Below are positions 54,791-64,000 of a DNA stretch of 64,000 bases, in pieces (position 1 is the stretch's first letter; each line of letters starts with the position of its first letter). Below the pieces are notes generated by a model. That model had not been told where the DNA came from. It saw only the letters and a program-made list of their open reading frames with translations, and made no database searches. Source of the DNA: Sporisorium sorghi (taxonomy: Eukaryota > Basidiomycota > Ustilaginomycetes > Ustilaginales > Ustilaginaceae); assembly GCA_023212695.1 (NCBI GenBank), contig JALCCG010000109.1, positions 1 through 64,000 on the forward strand, given 5' to 3'. Position numbers and translations under genes: made by a program.

Positions 54791-57554
54791 TGCCTCCGTG
54801 ATGTGTGCGCTGCTCTTTGCGCGTGCGATGCGAGGTACGTCGGGTATTGAGTGCAGGTGCCACTCTGGTGAAGAAATCTTTGGCCGTCGTGATCGTCATT
54901 GTCGCAAGGAATCGTCTCTGGCGCAGGCGACACGTCGAATGCCAGGACGTCGTCTATATTGTGTGCTGGTCATCATGACGCTTCGATGGAGTCGTACAGA
55001 CGTTCGTGCCATTCCACGCCATCATTGTCGATACTGCTGCTGCCAAGTCTGTCTGCCTGCGGTGCCATCTGTCTGCTGCTGTCTGATTGTCCATCTCGTC
55101 GCTGTTGCTGTCGTAGGTTGTCCGTTGGTGATGCTGCCATGCGTGCAATTTGGCGAAGCTTACCTTGATTATGTGTCTTGAGGGGATGAGAAGAACCTAG
55201 GGGAAAGGGAAAGAGGAGGAGGTGTAGATCTCGAACTCGACCTTGGCGCACGCTGGCCAGGCTGTCGACGGCGACGGAGACAAAAACCACACAAATCCAC
55301 ACAACTTGCTTGCCTGGCAACCGTGAAGCTTGAGACTTGCTGGGCCGCCGCCTTCTTCTCGCTCGAACTGAGGCGATGACTGGTCTCGTGCCGAGAGTCA
55401 GCTAGACGATTCGAATTCTCTCTCCTTTGAAGTTCTTCCTTGAATCGCGAAATTCAGAATCGGATCATTTTCTAATCCTCACTTCAACTCTGATGCACGT
55501 GATGACAAAGCTCGGCCGAAGTTTTTTGGTGCAATTTTTGCGAAGACAAGTCATTTCGCTCTAACATTTAAGCCCTTTTTCGACCGCCTGTTAGGTTCTT
55601 GCCTCTCCCGCCGGTCTGGCTCGACGCAGGTCGCATTCCGAGCGTCTGCTTGGGGGTTGGCATGGCATGGTCTCTCACAGCTTCGTTTGAGACATGAATT
55701 GCTTCTTCTTCTTGAGACTCTATGGACAATACCGGCGGGAAGTCAGTCTTTCCTTCGCAGACGAGCTCTAAAAGCAGGATCACATGTGAGAGAGACTTTG
55801 TCGCTGACCCTGTGCAAGAAGCATCTACGCTGCAGTTGGGTGTTCTTTTCCATCGCCCAAGAGCCCCTTCCTTCGTGCTCTTTCACGTCCGATGGCGCGA
55901 TACGGTCATGATTCATATCTGAAGTGCCAGTGGCTCAGGACGTTTGCTTCGAGGCTTTGCGGAGGGCTACTCGCCCGCCTCATCACAGGCCGTTTCATTC
56001 GCCGCCTTGGCGTGACAGGCATTGCTCGCGTGCCTTGGAAGCCAGATGGATCGTCGACTCGCAGAGCGACAAGATCGGCACTGCTGGTTGTGTGCGGTTC
56101 AATCTCGAAGATGAGAGAGCATCAAAGGCGCTCACAGACTCACAGGCCCAAGGGGAGCCGAATGCGAAAGGGGGTCTCGGAGACCGGTCGGGATTGGTGC
56201 TGAAGCGAAGCTCGGGTAGCATACCGTCAGGGGTGACACAAATTGGCGGGAGCGTCGAGCAACTTGATACCTACCGACCGAGCCTCTTTATGCTGCTATC
56301 AATGATCATCCGAGGCGGTCGATGTGATCTTCCCCGTGCTACGAAGAACTCAAGAAGATGGATCATGTTCTGCTCATTGATATGTTGAGGACAAGCGGAC
56401 CGCTTCAAAGGAACCACCGCGCTCACGCCTCGATAGCGTGGCGGCGGCGTCGCTGCAGCTGTTGGACCCTGGCTGTCTCGTGAATGTTTGAAAAATTCTC
56501 TGTGACGCTAGCAGCAGCCCCTTGCCAGCGACGTTGGCTCCTGGCGCTCGCGTGCTGGTGGCTGCATCTGAGCCTGGAAGTGCAGCAGCGACTCTCTCGG
56601 AAAGCCATATCGTCGCTCGCTCCCTTAGAGAGCCCCTCTCGGTAGCATCCAAGTACCGCTTGACAGCTGTCCATCAAAGAGGCTGGGTGAAGCGCTGTTC
56701 TTCTCTCGGTGGTGGCGCTGCAACATGATAGCGAATCTCTGGCCTCTCGACCGCCTGTCCCCTCTTTCTGCTCAAAATCCCTACGCCGACCCACAGCGCA
56801 GATGCAGATGCAGTGCAGTGCATCGCATTGCGCAACCGAAGCGACCCTAGCTGTGCAGCAAAGTCACAACCGTGAAACACTCACAGGGACGGAACAAATG
56901 CGAGGATCGTGCATGAACGCGCACAGCTGCGTCGCGCAGGCCAAGGCGAAAAACGTCACTCCAACCAAGAGGCTTTCCGCAGCGGACCCTAAAAAATTCA
57001 AACAAGGCGCATCGAAGGCGCAAGCACAGTCAAAGTGCACGCGCTGAGAGCAAATCGCTTGTGCCGCCGTTTCGCATGTCGCTGCTCTTTTTCTTTTATC
57101 GGAACAGCCGACAAAGAACAGCAGCAGCAGAAACAGCAGAAACAGCAGCAGCGAGGAGGTGGTGGCATTCGACCCGCTGTCGCCCTTTGCAGTTTGCAGT
57201 TTGCAGTCAGCAGTGTGCAGCAGTGTCGGGCATTCCGTTGAATGGCTGTGCAGATTTTTGGGCGTTGTTTGCTCGAGACAGGCTCTGAGAAAAATGCATG
57301 TTGCTTGCGCTTTTCTTGACAGGCCGCGTTTGCTCGTCATCGCTCGTTGCTTCCTTTCCCTTCTCCTCCAACACACTTTCACCGTGCTTGACACGCGCTG
57401 CTACCGTACAGCCATCAGCAGCGAAGCGTTTTGGCGTCATCGTATTTGTGGCCCGTCTCTATTCTCTGCTTCAGCTGGCTGAAGCCATATCCACTGCAAG
57501 CCACACTGCACCGTCCGTCCTTTCTCTCACCCAGCCAACAACGCCAATCGCGAA

Positions 57555-57592
57555 TCTCTCCTCTCCTCTCCTCTCCTCTCCTCTCCTCTCCT
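57555..57592. repeat. (CTCTC)n pentanucleotide microsatellite
   Basis: About seven CTCTC-type units roughly 300 nt before the downstream ATG, probably in its 5' leader or promoter. Confidence 0.88.
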
Positions 57593-57886
57593 CAGCACAT
57601 CAACGCAAACTTCGATCCACTGCGTGGCAGTTGTTTTTTTTTTTTTTTGTTTTGTTTTGTTTTGTTTTTGTTTTTTTATCGTTGCTCATCTTTCACGGTC
57701 GTCACTCACGCCCGGCCTTTGCTTCTTCTTCTACCAAGCAATTCCTTCTGCTGGTCCATCTCACTGGTTGAAATAGGGCCGCTTCTGCGAGCTTTTCTCT
57801 CTTGCTCTCGTGATTCCAGTCTTATCGATTCTCCCTACCTCCTGTCATCCATCTGCTCGACAGTCCACCCTCCAGCAAGGATAGGG

Positions 57887-59902
57887 ATGATGCATCGCAA
57901 CTTCTCGAGTACTTTCGCCAACGACACAGCTATCGACACTGCACCGCTGGGTCCTTCCCTCTACTCTCCATTCTCGTACACCTTGTCGGTGGGAGACCCC
58001 ACCATGATCAAGCAAGCTGCACCCCAACATCCTCACGGTCTCACCAAGCTGCAGCATCGCCTCCTCTACGAGTCCGACTCGGAAAGCTCGTCCGATTATT
58101 CCTTCAGCTCGCCCTCCAGCCTTGGCTCCACTCCGGAATACAGCGATGTCGGCTATCAGTCGCCGACGAGGTCGCGCACTCGTAGTTCCGCTTTATCACG
58201 CAACGGTGGCACACACGGACCTGGATCGCGTTCCGGATCCATCTCTTCGGTTCTCGGATCTTCCATTGCGATCCAGAGGGTGCTGATGGGCACCAACCCA
58301 TCCTCTTCCAGGTCTTCTGGACTGCCACAACGTCAATCGGTGCGAGCCATCGCAAGTGCTTTCGAAGCAGCAAGCACGACAGGTTCCATGCGAGCTCCTT
58401 CTCCGAAGACCGGCAGTCAGCTTGGACGCCTCGATGGGCAGAGCGTTCCCAGTCGAAGCATTCGAGCATCCAAGGAGGATTCATCGCTGCCTACGTCTCA
58501 GTCCACTGGTTCGCTCTCTTCTCGATCCCAGAACTCTTCTATCAGTCGCCTCGCCGATGTCAGCGGCTCAGTCCCTTCTCGTCTCAAGATCTCAAAGCAG
58601 TCGTTCCAGGGTCCACTCTCGGCTCCTGTCACCACGACAACGCAAACCTCACAACGTGCCATTTCTCCTACAGACACGAGGAGCGAATCGACACCGACCG
58701 AACCGCATTTCGTCTTCCCACCTCGAACGCCCAGCTCCAACCAATGGCGCTACGACGATCCGCGCGCGCAAATCCGCAGCGTCGTCAGCCTCGACGGCCA
58801 GCCCGACGACGACGAGCCTGCATTCGAGATCGTCCCTTCGCCCTCGCGCAAACGCAGCGTCGCCCTGCCGTCCGCCGCCGTCGTATCGACTACTGCACTC
58901 ACGCAGAACGAACACGCGGCACACGACACACCGCGCGCCTCCCTCTCCCGAAGCCCCTCGACGCTCGACTCGCCTCCCCTGCCATCTTCGCGCTCCACCG
59001 CCTCGCGCGACTCTATGGAATCCTCCTACTCACTCGACTCGCTCAGCGGCCATCCCTTTTCGCTGCAACTTGCAGGCGAAGACGATCTGGACCTACCAAC
59101 CAGTTCAGCAGCATCGACTCATGAAGCGCACGACGTCGATACGGCGGTGGCAACCAGCGGTCCGAGCGGGATCGAGTTCATTACCCCACCCACACCCGCC
59201 CAGGCTCGCCAGCACTTGCACCCCACCACAGTGGATGCAGCAGCTGTTGCTCCGCCTGCGCGTGTGAGCGGCAAGCTGCAGCCGCTGCTCCTTTCCACGT
59301 CGCGTCCATCATCGTCTACATCGTCTACATCGTCGTCGTCGTCGACGTCGACGACCTTGACGCCGCTCGCTCCCCGCCCTGCCCGCGTTGATCACGCTGC
59401 TGCTGCTGCTGCTTCGATGCGCGTCAATGAGGATACGTGTTTTCCACTTCCACCTTTTACGGCTATGCCAACGAAGGGGCCGAATTCAGGTGCTTTTGCT
59501 GCGCCCATTGACGGCAGGCCCGCGTTCAAGTCGTGCGATGTTACGCCTGGCGCCGGCGCCGGCACATCCGACCACACCACCGCCCCCGACACCGCCTCCA
59601 TAACCGATCTCAAACAGCAAGCCGCAGCACTTCTGGCGTCAATCCAAGCGCTGAGCGACGAAATCGACCACTCGATCCCCGCGACGCACCGGCTGCCGGG
59701 GAGCGCGTACAAGCTGCGCTCCAAAGCCAATGACCGATCCAGCGCCAGTAGCAGCAGTTCTAGCAGCGCTGCGGAAAAGACGTCGTTCGTGGCGGTCGAC
59801 GAGGCCTACTCGGACGTGTGGCGGCTCATCGACTCGTGGTACTGGTCGTCGTTCGAGGTTGGGCCCCAGAGTCCGGCGTTGGCGACCTTGATGAAGCGCT
59901 AG
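57887..59902 (+). CDS. Ser-rich protein, function unknown
   Basis: Single exon, 671 aa; ATG at 57887 (a second follows at 57890). The frame is open upstream to 57431, but that part is translated pyrimidine repeat and is unlikely to be coding. No catalytic domain recognised. The chain is Ser/Thr/Pro/Arg-rich (SDYSFSSPSSLGSTPEYSD, SRSTASRDSMESSYSLDSL) with many SP/TP and RxxS sites, suggesting heavy phosphorylation and disorder. The last ~100 residues are more ordered: an amphipathic helix (ITDLKQQAAALLASIQALSD) then YSDVWRLIDSWYWSSFEVGP, Trp-rich and probably the conserved portion. The Ala/Ser-rich middle carries simple-codon repeats. Confidence 0.75.
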   Translation: MMHRNFSSTFANDTAIDTAPLGPSLYSPFSYTLSVGDPTMIKQAAPQHPHGLTKLQHRLLYESDSESSSDYSFSSPSSLGSTPEYSDVGYQSPTRSRTRSSALSRNGGTHGPGSRSGSISSVLGSSIAIQRVLMGTNPSSSRSSGLPQRQSVRAIASAFEAASTTGSMRAPSPKTGSQLGRLDGQSVPSRSIRASKEDSSLPTSQSTGSLSSRSQNSSISRLADVSGSVPSRLKISKQSFQGPLSAPVTTTTQTSQRAISPTDTRSESTPTEPHFVFPPRTPSSNQWRYDDPRAQIRSVVSLDGQPDDDEPAFEIVPSPSRKRSVALPSAAVVSTTALTQNEHAAHDTPRASLSRSPSTLDSPPLPSSRSTASRDSMESSYSLDSLSGHPFSLQLAGEDDLDLPTSSAASTHEAHDVDTAVATSGPSGIEFITPPTPAQARQHLHPTTVDAAAVAPPARVSGKLQPLLLSTSRPSSSTSSTSSSSSTSTTLTPLAPRPARVDHAAAAAASMRVNEDTCFPLPPFTAMPTKGPNSGAFAAPIDGRPAFKSCDVTPGAGAGTSDHTTAPDTASITDLKQQAAALLASIQALSDEIDHSIPATHRLPGSAYKLRSKANDRSSASSSSSSSAAEKTSFVAVDEAYSDVWRLIDSWYWSSFEVGPQSPALATLMKR

Positions 59903-60296
59903 GTGCCTTTTTCGACAGCTGCTGGCTGATACACATATTTGCTGCCCCTCAACCACACACACACACTCGTTCGTCATCACTGTATTTTTAGCATCTCTGC
60001 AATCTCTCTTTTGTCAGTCAATCCTCAATCTTGTTTCACACATCGCAGACCAAGGCAGAGAGAAGGGTTTTCAAATGGTAGCCAGCCAGCGAGCCAATAA
60101 GATTCAGAGCCAAAGACACAACGAGCGGGATCACGACAGTCCGCCTCCTGACCCCGACTCGAGATCGAGACACGAGACGTAAAGCCCAACGAGAGAATAC
60201 ATGTACAGACGGACGACACTATCGAGAAGCTACACCAACACGATGCCCAAACGAGATAAAGACGCGATACCAGATCGACAAAGACCGACAAAGATT
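59903..60296. other. Convergent intergenic region
   Basis: 394 bp between the Ser-rich gene and the bZIP gene, expected 3' UTRs. No feature recognised. Confidence 0.55.
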
Positions 60297-62080
60297 TCAA
60301 GCAACGAGCGAAGCCATCAGACCAGGCCAGTCCAACGTGACGGCGTCCGCCTTGGGATGGCAACCGTCCTCGTCGTCGCCCAGACCAATGTTGAACTGCA
60401 TCGGCTCTTCAATCTCGATATCCAAATCGACGAGGTCGAACGGCGTCGAGCCGGCGCTCATGCCATCCATGTCAGACGACGACGAGGCGTCGCTAGCCGA
60501 AATGCTCGAGTCAGCCTTGTCGGCGGCGGTCATGTCGTCCTTATTATCGTAAATGTCTTGCAGCATCGCGTCGGTGTCGAGCTCCCACACGTTCCTCTCG
60601 GTGGACAGGAGAGGAGAGGTGAGGTGCTGCAGTTCCTTGTTGTCAGCGTGCGACAGGCTGATCGTGCTGAAGATGTCGGTGCCCTTGCTCTCGTTGCTCT
60701 CGCCGCCGCTGCTGCTGCTGCTGCTGCTGCTACCATTCGCACCCTCACCCGGGCCCGCCGAAGCGGAGCTCAGGCCTGCGAAGTCACCTGCAGAGGCGCT
60801 TGCTGGTCGCGGAGCGCCTGTTGCTGCTGCTGCATGGTCCTCGCCCACAGGTACAGGTTGAGACGAGGCGGCAGGCGTCGAGGCACCTTGATCTTGAGGC
60901 GCAGACGTCGCGTCACCGTGGGCGAACTTGGCGTCGAGGTCGATAAAGTTGGAGAGGAGAGCCTCAGCTTCACGGGCGACAACGCCGGCTGCTGCCTTCG
61001 CTTCGACGGCATGCTGAGGCGCAGAGATGGGGGCGCTGGCTGCGATCGACGACGGCTGCTCTGGTGCAGGGACGCTGATCTGACTGGCGAGGGGGTATCC
61101 TTGGTTGACGATGCTGCTGCCATTGACATCGATGTTGCTTCCGACCCTTGCAAGGGCACCTTGTTTGTCAGCGACACCGTCGAACTGAGTGAAGACATCC
61201 GCTGCTGGGACCGCTCGAGCTCGGCATCTCTGTCAAGAGATGGTGCATCAGAGCGGGTCGCCTCCGCTGCAGGGAGGCGAACGCCTTCGTTCGAGGATTG
61301 CTGGCTCAAAGGGTCCAAGGAAAGGGTGGGGGAAGCGGTCGATGCCGGCGCTGCGATCGGCAGGGGCAAGGAGACCTCCTTGCTAGCCAGACCGGCGTTC
61401 TGCAAAAGCGCAGACGCGAGGTTGGCAGACATGCCCGCATCAAACTGCGGAGCAAGTGTGGAAGTGGAAGAAGCGGCGAAAGCCGATGAAGAAGAGGAAG
61501 GGGTGAGGGAGGACGACGACGACGAACCAAGAAGCAGGATGAGGGATGGGGCGACGGTGCGAAGAATGGTTTCAAGGGTGGTGACGCGGAGCTGAGATTC
61601 TTTGAGCTTGGCTTCCAGAGCCTGTCGGAGGGCCTGTTCGTCTGCGTGCTGTTGGCGAAGCAAGGTGTTCTCTGTCTTGAGGGTGTTGACAGAGCCTTCG
61701 AGCTGCTCGACGTAGGCCTTCTTGCGTTCTCGCGAGTATTGGGCCGAGAGACGGTTCCTTGCTTGACGAGCTTCGAGACGGGCCTTGCGCTCCTCGTCGC
61801 TGGCTTTCCTGCGACCGCCGGAGTGGTTGGGCTTGGAGGGCGAAGCAGCGGAGGACGACGACGACTCGTCACAGTCTTCATCGTCGTCGAGATCCTCTTG
61901 ATCGTCGCCACTGATCTTTCGCTTCTTGCTACCCGAGGTAGGTCCAGCGAGCGATGCTTCAAGAGCCTCCTTCTTGACGGGAGTATGTGGAAGACGCAAA
62001 GAAGATGCGGTTGTGGACGACGTCGACGGGACCGTGGATGGGACGGACATGGGAGCTGCAGATGATGTGGTGTTGGTCAT
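60297..62080 (-). CDS. cib1: HAC1/Cib1-like bZIP factor with probable Ire1-type mRNA frame switch
   Basis: ATG at 62080; the longer frame begins at TTG. The unspliced frame stops at 60770 (436 aa). A second frame, open from 60848 to the stop at 60297, encodes an acidic Ser-rich C-terminus (KGTDIFSTISLSHADNKELQ, then DLVDLDIEIEEP). Joining the two frames needs removal of a segment whose length is 2 mod 3. The 65-nt intron reported, as I recall, for U. maydis cib1 fits and would give 572 aa. The bZIP is at about residues 95-150: RQARNRLSAQYSRERKK (basic, Asn-x7-Arg) plus a leucine zipper. Known role: HAC1/XBP1/Cib1 factors drive the unfolded protein response after Ire1 cuts their mRNA; in U. 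maydis Cib1 also interacts with Clp1 in pathogenic development. Exact cut sites are not resolved here. Confidence 0.87.
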
Positions 62081-62853
62081 GATGGGCAATGTATGTACGA
62101 CGGTGGTGGTGATGACGAGGAACTAGAGACGGAAACGGAACGAGAGAGAGACAGTGGTAGAGATGCAAGCAGTGATGAGTGACTCCAACGCTCAGTGAAG
62201 AGGAGGAGACAAGAGATGGGGCGATCCAGTGCGTTGAAGCAAAAGATCAGAGGCGGTGTTAGGGGAGAAGCGGAGGAAGAGAATGATGTAGACGTGGAAG
62301 GTGACGAGGAGGAAGAGGAGGAGATGCAGGTGCAGGTGTAGATGCGGGTGATGGTTGTGGTGAGAGAAGAGCGACCAAGCGCAGTGTTTCAAGTCCCGCA
62401 CCTGTCGACGTGGCACGCAACAATTTAGAGCTTTGACGGCATGAGCCCAGTGTCTTTTTTCTCCAAGGGTTCAGTTGAGGGCTGTGCTGTGCTGAGCTGT
62501 GCTGAGCTGTGCTGAGCTGTGCGTGCTGCCGGAATTGCTGCGCCTTGATGGATCGACGTGGAAGGTTGGATTTTTCGACAATTTCGTGCGATAACAGGAA
62601 TGATCACCGATATGTCAAAAATCGAAACCGATCTCGAGCAATAGAGATTCGCGCGCGATGCAAGGTGATGCAAGGACCCTTGCCAGTAATCGAGCGAGCT
62701 CGGGGTCATCATCACCATCTTTGCTTGTACGAGCATGCCAACCATCGCTGCCTCGCTCGATCACCACCCATAAGTCGCTGGTCTGCATACACACTTCGAG
62801 TGAATTGGCGCAGGACAGGCTCGCATGCCAGTCTGCAAGCATCGAATCACAAC
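62081..62853. promoter_or_regulatory. Divergent promoter region, cib1-like gene / coiled-coil gene
   Basis: 773 bp between divergent genes, with purine-rich sequence near the bZIP gene (its 5' leader). A 10-bp tandem repeat lies at 62491-62520. Confidence 0.5.
62491..62520. repeat. 10-bp tandem repeat GCTGAGCTGT x3
   Basis: Three perfect copies, preceded by GCTGTGCTGT variants from 62481. Each unit contains the palindrome AGCT. Confidence 0.9.
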
Positions 62854-64000
62854 ATGATGAAGGCACACAGGCCAGGCGTCCCCAGGCTCTACAGCGGCGG
62901 CATCAACGCCATGTTTGACGATGTCGACGAGCTCATCAACGGTGACAGCCCAGCAAACAGCGACGCGCTTCCGCCTCCCTTTGCAGCGACCGGGTCTGCA
63001 GCAGTCGCAACGGCCGCCGCAACACTGGTGCCAGCGTACCAACCGCCTTTGCGCCAACGTATCGCCGACTACTACGAACGACACACGCAGCTCACCAAGA
63101 CGCTTGACGAGCTCGGTGACATTCCTGCCCAGCTAGAAGCCAACCAACACGACATTTTTGCCGTCACCGGCAAGGTCAAGAGCCAAGAGACACGCCTCAA
63201 GACGCTGCAGGCCGTCTCGCAAGAAAAGCGAGACTCGCACACCAGGATGAGCAGCTCCCTCGCCAAGCGTCTCATGAACAAGCGAGGCAGACGATCACGC
63301 TTGGTCGTACAAGCTCACGACGAAGCTGAGGAGGCTGCAGTACAGCAAGCAGCTCACGAGGCCGAGCTCCACCGCAGTCGAGCGCTACTCGCATCGCACC
63401 AACAGCACAGACTCGAGCTCGAGCGCGACTTGGTCCAGTACACAGAAGTATCAAACCAGCTCGATAAGATCGACTCTGCTCTCTTCGACGGTGCAACGCC
63501 CGAATTCGTGCAGGACGACTTTGCAGAGTGGGAGGTCAAAGTGTGGCTCCAAGTGCAAATCTTCATGGCTGCAGAGACCAGCCGCGAGAAGCGCGCACGC
63601 CAGATGCTCAAAGACGCCCAGCCCATCCTCGCATCCATCATCAAGGACATCCAGGAGTGTCTCCAGTACTGCATCGATTCCGGCGTCGCGAGCAACACAC
63701 GCTACACCAAGAACCTCTACACCGGCAACACCCCCAAGACCACCGTCAGCAGGACCGGGCCCTTGATTCTCAAGGCAAAGACGAGTTCGGGCAAGTTCTT
63801 CACCACCATCGCCAAAGCACGCGGCAGCCAGATGCTCGTCCAGCGTCCGCCCGAGTTTCGACTTCTCGAGCTTTACCTCCTGCCGGGCGGCAAGAACCCC
63901 AAAGCGGTCGACGAGCGCGGATTGCACAAGTCGCTCGAAACGTCGTATGCGCAGGCCAAAGCGCTCGACTCCTACCTCAAGCGCGAGATCGCAACCAGTC
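62854..64000 (+). CDS. Coiled-coil protein, function unknown (3' end beyond window)
   Basis: ATG at 62854 (a second at 62857) opens a frame that runs without a stop to the window edge: 382 complete codons, C-terminus missing. I do not recognise the family. It starts MMKAHRPGVPRLYSGGINAM; an Ala-rich spacer (~40-65) is followed by long charged helices: YYERHTQLTKTLDELGD (~75), KVKSQETRLKTLQAVSQEKR (~110), a Lys/Arg patch (LAKRLMNKRGRRSR, ~135), EAEEAAVQQAAHEAELHRSR (~155) and RLELERDLVQYTEVSNQLDK (~190). These look like coiled coil. Later regions are more globular (FAEWEVKVWLQVQIFMA; PPEFRLLELYLLPGG). Composition and codon use match neighbouring genes, so it is probably a real gene. Confidence 0.8.
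   Translation, partial: MMKAHRPGVPRLYSGGINAMFDDVDELINGDSPANSDALPPPFAATGSAAVATAAATLVPAYQPPLRQRIADYYERHTQLTKTLDELGDIPAQLEANQHDIFAVTGKVKSQETRLKTLQAVSQEKRDSHTRMSSSLAKRLMNKRGRRSRLVVQAHDEAEEAAVQQAAHEAELHRSRALLASHQQHRLELERDLVQYTEVSNQLDKIDSALFDGATPEFVQDDFAEWEVKVWLQVQIFMAAETSREKRARQMLKDAQPILASIIKDIQECLQYCIDSGVASNTRYTKNLYTGNTPKTTVSRTGPLILKAKTSSGKFFTTIAKARGSQMLVQRPPEFRLLELYLLPGGKNPKAVDERGLHKSLETSYAQAKALDSYLKREIATS

Larger units (their letters stand above)
54113..57886. other. 3.8-kb stretch without a supported gene
   Basis: RPS8 is transcribed leftwards and the Ser-rich gene rightwards, so both promoters lie here. No open frame has family-like composition, and I found no tRNA-like B-box, 5S or U-snRNA sequence by eye. 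It contains a 10-bp tandem repeat (54761-54790), a pyrimidine microsatellite (57555-57592) and a T-rich stretch (57628-57677). An unrecognised non-coding RNA or a short multi-exon gene cannot be excluded. Confidence 0.5.

Noticed and set aside
55400..55420. Possible tRNA B-box (gattcgaattc)
   Set aside because: No matching acceptor stem or A-box at the expected distance.
57431..57886. Upstream extension of the Ser-rich protein
   Set aside because: It translates a CTCTC microsatellite and T-rich DNA and starts at a poor position. The ATG at 57887 is better.

Overview
The window looks like nuclear DNA of a smut fungus (Basidiomycota, Ustilaginomycotina; Ustilago/Sporisorium/Pseudozyma-like). 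The reasons are compact, mostly intron-poor GC-rich genes with long low-complexity Ser/Ala/Gln stretches, short GT-AG introns clustered near 5' ends, fungal Zn2Cys6 regulators, and a HAC1-type bZIP gene whose downstream frame fits the cib1 mRNA-splicing system known from Ustilago maydis. The genus call is inference. I support 23 protein genes (one cut by the right edge, one with an unresolved 5' end). I saw no tRNA, rRNA, transposon ORF or CRISPR array.

Layout. 1-11.3 kb holds mitochondrial and nitrogen housekeeping genes: PAM16, mitochondrial ribosomal protein uL3m, a lipase with a possible mitochondrial presequence, glutamine synthetase and QCR10. 11.4-25.1 kb holds a Zn2Cys6 regulator, a copper amine oxidase ending in a peroxisomal SRL signal, a divergent aldehyde dehydrogenase and an amino-acid/GABA-type permease. 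Together these could import and oxidise amines, with GATAAG motifs in the intergenic regions. 25.3-38 kb holds a disordered protein of unknown role, the inner-kinetochore protein CENP-I/Mis6, the ER-shaping protein YOP1 (five exons, two of them micro-exons), and a single ORF joining a HAD pyrimidine-nucleotidase-like domain to an F-box/WD40 protein.

38-48.5 kb holds an atypical SDR with an unresolved start, a secreted pectin methylesterase, serine palmitoyltransferase subunit LCB1, a second Zn2Cys6 regulator and a METTL7-like methyltransferase. 48.5-64 kb holds valyl-tRNA synthetase with two in-frame starts (mitochondrial/cytosolic), ribosomal protein eS8, a 3.8-kb stretch without a supported gene, a Ser-rich protein of unknown role, the HAC1/Cib1-like bZIP gene, and a coiled-coil protein cut by the window end.

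Non-coding DNA is marked by unusually long poly-A/poly-T runs (26 to 70 nt) and microsatellites. The best candidates for something new are the HAD/F-box/WD40 fusion, the amine-oxidation neighbourhood and the details of the bZIP mRNA frame switch.
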